DNA of 52,554 nucleotides, taken from assembly GCA_016284515.1 (NCBI GenBank), contig JAEEOY010000095.1:1-52554 (forward strand), read 5' to 3'. Below are positions 48,914 through 52,554 of the stretch, piece by piece. Origin of the DNA: Kiritimatiellia bacterium. GTDB taxonomy: Bacteria > Verrucomicrobiota > Kiritimatiellia > RFP12 > UBA1067. The notes beneath the pieces were generated by a model. That model made no database searches, had not been told where the DNA came from, and saw only the letters and a program-made list of their open reading frames with translations. Every line of letters starts with the position of its first letter. Position 1 is the first letter of the stretch. A program made the translations under genes and the position numbers.

Positions 48914-49684
48914 CTATTTGCCTGGGTACTTGAGAAGCGAGGCCACGTCGTAGTTCCTGAGAAGCTTGCTTCTCGCCCCAAAGCCCTCGAGCTCAATCGG
49001 GAAGATCATCTTGACGACCGTGCCGCCGAGCCGTTCGACGAGCTTCGCAGCCGCCTTGGCCGTTCCGCCGGTCGCAAGGAGGTCGTCGACTATGACGGCC
49101 TTCTCCCCACGGATCACGGCGTCGGCGTGCATGTGCAGCGTCGCCTTGCCGTACTCGAGCTCGTAGTCCTCCGAGATGGTCCGGCGCGGGAGCTTGCCGG
49201 GCTTGCGGATCGGCACGAACGCCTTGCCGAAGCGCGCGGCAATGGCCGCGCCGAAGATGAAGCCACGGGACTCCGGAGCCGCGACAAGGTCGAAGGTGAC
49301 GCCCTCAAGCGCCTCTGCGATCTCGGAGAGGGCGAGGTTGAAGCCTTCGCCGGACTCGAGGATCCCGGTCACGTCGCGGAAGAGGATGCCGGGCTTAGGG
49401 AAGTCCGGTATCTCGCGGACATAGTCGGCGAGGCGCGGACGCCCCGAGAGAAGCTTGTCCATGAGCCTTGCGATCTGGACCGACTCCTCGTCCGTGACCA
49501 CGCCGTCCTGGCGGACGCGCTGCAGCAGCGCGTCCAGCTCGCAGGCCCCGGATTCGCCCTTGAGCACGAACGGACGGATTGTCCTGAGTATCACCGAGGT
49601 CTCGCCGAGCGTGACGCGTCCGTCGTACATCACGGCCGTCCGCAGGGATTCCAGTATCTTGAGCAGTCTGTAGTCTCCGACCAT
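48914..49684 (-). CDS. apt: Adenine phosphoribosyltransferase with N-terminal accessory helical domain
   Basis: A 256-residue protein. Residues ~1-80 are a helical domain (MYDGRVTLGETSVILRTIRP, then RQDGVVTDEESVQIARLMDK). From ~83 a complete Apt follows: YVREIPDFPKPGILFRDVT, AAPESRGFIFGAAIAARFGK, FVPIRKPGKLP and the PRPP-binding loop AVIVDDLLATGGTAKAA. Makes AMP from adenine and PRPP in the cytosol. Normal bacterial Apt is ~170-180 residues, so the first 80 are an addition. It lies 10 bp downstream of the purine permease gene. The shared domain suggests docking to the permeases. Confidence 0.92.
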   Translation of the reverse strand: MVGDYRLLKILESLRTAVMYDGRVTLGETSVILRTIRPFVLKGESGACELDALLQRVRQDGVVTDEESVQIARLMDKLLSGRPRLADYVREIPDFPKPGILFRDVTGILESGEGFNLALSEIAEALEGVTFDLVAAPESRGFIFGAAIAARFGKAFVPIRKPGKLPRRTISEDYELEYGKATLHMHADAVIRGEKAVIVDDLLATGGTAKAAAKLVERLGGTVVKMIFPIELEGFGARSKLLRNYDVASLLKYPGK

Positions 49685-49694
49685 ACCTATCTCC

Positions 49695-51368
49695 TCACAT
49701 CACGGCGTACTTCGCGATGAAGATCGCCGTGAGTATGTACATAATCCAGTGGATGCGCCTGAAGTTGCCCGCGAGCGCGTTGATGAGCGTGTACGAGATC
49801 ACGCCGAACATGATGCCGTCCGAGATCGAGTACGTGAACGGCATAGCGGCGATCGCGAGGAACGCAGGGACCGCCTCGCCCGCATCGCGCCAGTCGACGT
49901 CAGCGCAGGAGGAGAGCATCATGTATCCGACGATGATGAGCGCCGGCGCCGTCGCAAAACCCGGAACCGCGAGGAATATCGGCGCGAAGACGAGCGCGGC
50001 GGCGAAGAACGCAGCGGCCGTCACGCCCGTAAGGCCGGTTCTGCCGCCGGCCATCACGCCGGAGGCGGACTCCACGAACGTCGTCGTCGTGGAAGTGCCG
50101 AACACCGCGCCCACCGAAGTCGCGATTGAGTCTGCGCAGAGCGCGCCGGAGATGCGCGGGAGCTTGCCGGTCTTGTCGAGGAATCCGCCCTTCATCGACA
50201 CGCCGATCAGCGTGCCGAGCGTGTCGAAGAGGTCGACGAAGAAGAACGCGAACATCACGACGAAGAAGTCGAGCGACTTGACGAGCGACCAGCCCGAGCC
50301 GACGACCTCGCCCTTCACGGTGTGCGTCCAGCCTTCCGGATTGAAGAGCGCGCCAACGGTCGAGCCGAACTCTGAGAAGTTCTGGGCGAGCCCCTTCACC
50401 GAGAAGTCGGGATAGAGGGAGAAGAACCCGGCGGCGGGATCGGGAACGTACGCGCCGCACGCCTGCGCGGCCATTCCCAGTCCCCACGTGAAGAGGATTC
50501 CGAAGAGGATCGCACCCTTCAGCCCCTTGACGAGAAGAAAGCCCGTGAAGACCGTTCCGAGAAGCGCGAGCACGGCGCAGATTCCGCTGGTGTGGAACGG
50601 CACTTCGGTGAACTTCACCATCGACACGAGCGTGGCAGGGCTGTCAACGATGATGCCGGCCGTCTTCATCGCAATAAGGCAGATGAAGAGTCCGATGCCG
50701 GCGGCGACCGCCTTCTTGAGCGATATCGGGATAGCGTTGAATATCCCCTCCCGGACGGGGGTAAGCGAGAGGGCAAGGAACACAAGGCCCTCCACGAACA
50801 CGGCAAGCAGCGCGAACTGCCAGCTGTAGCCCATGCCCATGACGACGCCGAACGTGAGGAACGCGTTGAGGCCCATTCCCGGGGCGAGGACGAACGGATA
50901 GTTCGACATGAACGCCATGAGGAGCGTGCCCACCACCGCGGCGACGGCGGTCGCCACGAAGACGCCGCCCTTCGGGATGCCCGCGGAGGAGAGGATGCTC
51001 GGGTTGACGGCGAGGATGTACGCCATCGTCATGAACGTCGTGAGGCCCGCGACGAACTCGGTGCGCACCGTTGTCCTGTTCCGCTTGAGCTTGAATATCC
51101 TGCCGAGGAACGTCGTCTCGGGCTCCTCGCTCTCCGCCTCGCGCGTCAGCCACTTGAGGTGGGCGCCGATCCTGATGGACTCCTCCGGCGTCACGACGCC
51201 GTCTTCGAGCACGTCCTCAAGGGCCTGCACGAACTCGGCCATCTCGTCGCTCTGCTTGATGCGCTCCTTCGCGTACGCGAGGAGCAGCACCGCCTCGGCG
51301 CGGTCTACCTTCCCGTCCTCGAGAATCGTCTTCTCGAGCCGACGAATCGATTCCTTGATGTCGCTCAT
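49695..51368 (-). CDS. Purine nucleobase permease (AzgA-type NCS2) with N-terminal accessory helical domain
   Basis: A 557-residue protein. Residues ~1-80 are the accessory domain (LEDGKVDRAEAVLLLAYAKE, then EDGVVTPEESIRI). From ~95 an AzgA/PbuG-type permease begins: NRTTVRTEFVAGLTTFMTMA, AYILAVNPSILSSAGIP, GMGLNAFLTFGVV, then FGTSTTTTFVESASGVMAGG and LIIVGYMMLSSC. Imports adenine, hypoxanthine or guanine with protons. The family norm is ~430-470 residues, so the extra N-terminus is clear. 10 bp upstream of apt, giving import and trapping of adenine in one transcript. Confidence 0.92.
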   Translation of the reverse strand: MSDIKESIRRLEKTILEDGKVDRAEAVLLLAYAKERIKQSDEMAEFVQALEDVLEDGVVTPEESIRIGAHLKWLTREAESEEPETTFLGRIFKLKRNRTTVRTEFVAGLTTFMTMAYILAVNPSILSSAGIPKGGVFVATAVAAVVGTLLMAFMSNYPFVLAPGMGLNAFLTFGVVMGMGYSWQFALLAVFVEGLVFLALSLTPVREGIFNAIPISLKKAVAAGIGLFICLIAMKTAGIIVDSPATLVSMVKFTEVPFHTSGICAVLALLGTVFTGFLLVKGLKGAILFGILFTWGLGMAAQACGAYVPDPAAGFFSLYPDFSVKGLAQNFSEFGSTVGALFNPEGWTHTVKGEVVGSGWSLVKSLDFFVVMFAFFFVDLFDTLGTLIGVSMKGGFLDKTGKLPRISGALCADSIATSVGAVFGTSTTTTFVESASGVMAGGRTGLTGVTAAAFFAAALVFAPIFLAVPGFATAPALIIVGYMMLSSCADVDWRDAGEAVPAFLAIAAMPFTYSISDGIMFGVISYTLINALAGNFRRIHWIMYILTAIFIAKYAVM

Positions 51369-51389
51369 ATCAACTTGGCCTTTCGTCCC

Positions 51390-51683
51390 TTATACGAGGT
51401 TCAGGATGTCGGAGAATCCGGTGATGTCCAGCACCTCCTTGACGGTGGGCTGTATGTTCGCGATCTTGAGCTCGCCGCCCTTCGCCATCATCGTCTTGTG
51501 GGCGGTGAGGAGCAGCCTAAGGCCCGCAGAGCTCATGTACGGAACGTCCGCGAGGTCCAGAACGACCTGCGTGGCGTCGCCGAACTTGAGCCCGGCCTCG
51601 AGCTCCGGCGCGGTTACGGTGTCAACGCGTCCGCTGACGGAAATGGTCAGCGTGCTTCCTTCTGCATTAGTTTTGATCTCCAT
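51390..51683 (-). CDS. STAS-domain anti-sigma factor antagonist (SpoIIAA/RsbV-like)
   Basis: A 97-residue single STAS domain: VSGRVDTVTAPELEAGL, then VVLDLADVPYMSSAGLRLLL with the conserved phosphorylatable Ser in MSSAG (residue ~54) and a C-terminal VKEVLDITGFSDILNLV. In partner-switching systems the unphosphorylated form binds the anti-sigma kinase. The upstream SpoIIE/kinase-like protein overlaps it by 17 bp and could control its phosphorylation. The co-transcription with nucleobase transport genes is unusual. Confidence 0.92.
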   Translation of the reverse strand: MEIKTNAEGSTLTISVSGRVDTVTAPELEAGLKFGDATQVVLDLADVPYMSSAGLRLLLTAHKTMMAKGGELKIANIQPTVKEVLDITGFSDILNLV

Positions 51684-52554
51684 ATTCTTTCCCCATTGTA
51701 AGGATGTTCCTGTCGTTGTTCCGCCTGTAGGTGACAGGCGACATCGTCTTCTTGACGATCAAGATTCCAAGTCCCCCGACCTCGCGGTCGTCTGCGCAGA
51801 GCGTCGTGTCGGGGTCGCGGTGCGAGAGCGGGTCGAACGGCTTGCCGTTGTCGGTTATCACGAGGCGCACGCCGTCAGGGTGGTGCGTGCGCTCGACCGT
51901 GAGCGTCCAGTCAGTCGCGCCCGAGTAGCGCACGATGTTCGCGAATATCTCGTCCGAGGCGACCATCATGATGTTGGCGCAGTCGTCCGGAACGCCCTCG
52001 AGCGCCTTCGCGAGGTCCGCCGACGCCTTCGCGAGGTCCTCCATCGTCGGCTTGTATTCGCACGAGAACGTCTCGGGCTCGCCGCGGTAGCGCAGGACGA
52101 GCTGCGTGCAGTCGTCCGCCTGCTCCACGCCGGCGGCGTGGCGGCGCACGTCGGCTATCACGGTCGAGAGGAGTCCGTCGCGCCTCTTGTCGCAGCCCGC
52201 CACCGTCTTGAGGAGCCGGTCGTCGCCGTAGAGCTCCCCGGCCGCGTTGTGCTGCTCGACGATTCCGTCGGTGTAGAGGTATATCGCGTCGCCCGGCTCG
52301 AGCTGCAGCTCGTTGACGCGGTAGCGCGCGCCCGCCATCGCACCGAGGACGAGCGAGGGGCGAGACCTGAGGTACTCGACCTTCCCGCCGAGCCTCACGA
52401 TAGGCGGATTGTGCCCGGCGTTCACGTACGAGACGTGACCCGTGCGAATGTTCAGCTCACCCGCCCAGGCGGTCACGAAGGTGTTGGAGGAGTTCCCCTC
52501 GCAAAGGGCGTCGTTCGCCTCCTCGAAAGCCTGCCCGATCGGCTTGCCGGTCTG
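51667..52554 (-). CDS. SpoIIE-type phosphatase fused to anti-sigma (HATPase) kinase domain, C-terminal part
   Basis: The frame is open to the window edge: 295 residues are visible and the start is missing. The first ~145 are the end of a PP2C/SpoIIE domain (VSYVNAGHNPPIVRLGG, AIYLYTDGIVEQHNAAGE, QADDCTQLVLRYRG). Residues ~155-295 are an RsbW/SpoIIAB-like GHKL ATPase (MVASDEIFANIVRYSG N-box, VRLVITDNGKPFDP, REVGGLGILIVKKTM). A phosphatase and kinase in one chain can both add and remove phosphate on the downstream STAS protein. Sensor domains probably lie beyond the edge. Confidence 0.88.
   Translation of the reverse strand, partial: QTGKPIGQAFEEANDALCEGNSSNTFVTAWAGELNIRTGHVSYVNAGHNPPIVRLGGKVEYLRSRPSLVLGAMAGARYRVNELQLEPGDAIYLYTDGIVEQHNAAGELYGDDRLLKTVAGCDKRRDGLLSTVIADVRRHAAGVEQADDCTQLVLRYRGEPETFSCEYKPTMEDLAKASADLAKALEGVPDDCANIMMVASDEIFANIVRYSGATDWTLTVERTHHPDGVRLVITDNGKPFDPLSHRDPDTTLCADDREVGGLGILIVKKTMSPVTYRRNNDRNILTMGKEYGDQN

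Overview
The window reads as chromosome from a GC-rich, fermentative, carbohydrate-degrading bacterium. The best guess is an uncultured, gut-type member of Kiritimatiellota/Verrucomicrobiota (PVC group). That is an inference from many secreted glycoside hydrolases with Sec signals, two glycyl radical enzyme systems, a Tat-like signal on an oxidoreductase-type protein, frequent short TATAATG promoters and an in-frame palindromic repeat peptide. No marker gene in the window proves it. Nearly every gene is on the minus strand.

Layout: 1-1130 holds the start of rtcA, three tRNA or tRNA-like genes, a broken ECF sigma factor and a small terminator-ended transcription unit. 1131-10065 is one tightly overlapping housekeeping operon read leftward from a promoter just upstream of secA: secA, ispD, a metallophosphoesterase, tyrA, a three-enzyme aroC-aroD-aroE fusion, a proline-rich lipoprotein and a radical SAM protein. 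The last two look like a substrate/maturase pair. 9928-22940 is a roughly 13 kb operon of exported proteins (adhesin-like beta protein, two large glycosidase-like proteins, a CehA-type hydrolase, a tyrosine phosphatase and a GH31 enzyme) driven from about 22.9 kb. 23.0-33.5 kb is an accessory region: two decayed AbiE-like toxin-antitoxin loci with near-identical flanks, an inositol monophosphatase, a glycyl radical enzyme and activase that both carry export-type N-termini, a divergent PAS-AraC regulator and AAA ATPases. 33.6-44.8 kb holds an acetyl xylan esterase, a GH36-like enzyme, an ATPase bracketed by 50-bp repeats, and an MFS transporter - cytosolic glycyl radical enzyme - activase - GntR/LacI regulator operon. 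44.8-45.8 kb has a tRNA Gly-Leu-Ser operon divergent from tilS. 45.9-52.6 kb is a leftward operon: SpoIIE/anti-sigma-like protein, STAS protein, purine permease, adenine phosphoribosyltransferase, dicarboxylate symporter and uracil permease.

Main signals: (1) a shared ~85-residue helical domain at the N-terminus of two nucleobase permeases and the adenine phosphoribosyltransferase of the same operon; (2) a glycyl radical enzyme/activase pair in which both proteins have export-type N-termini; (3) an AAGTTGAYATGTC element placed exactly 32 bp upstream of the -10 box of three carbohydrate-related genes, two of which, like the AraC gene, appear to make leaderless mRNA; (4) a lipoprotein/radical SAM pair at the end of the aro operon; (5) five copies of a 42-bp palindrome-bearing repeat inside a glycyl radical enzyme gene.
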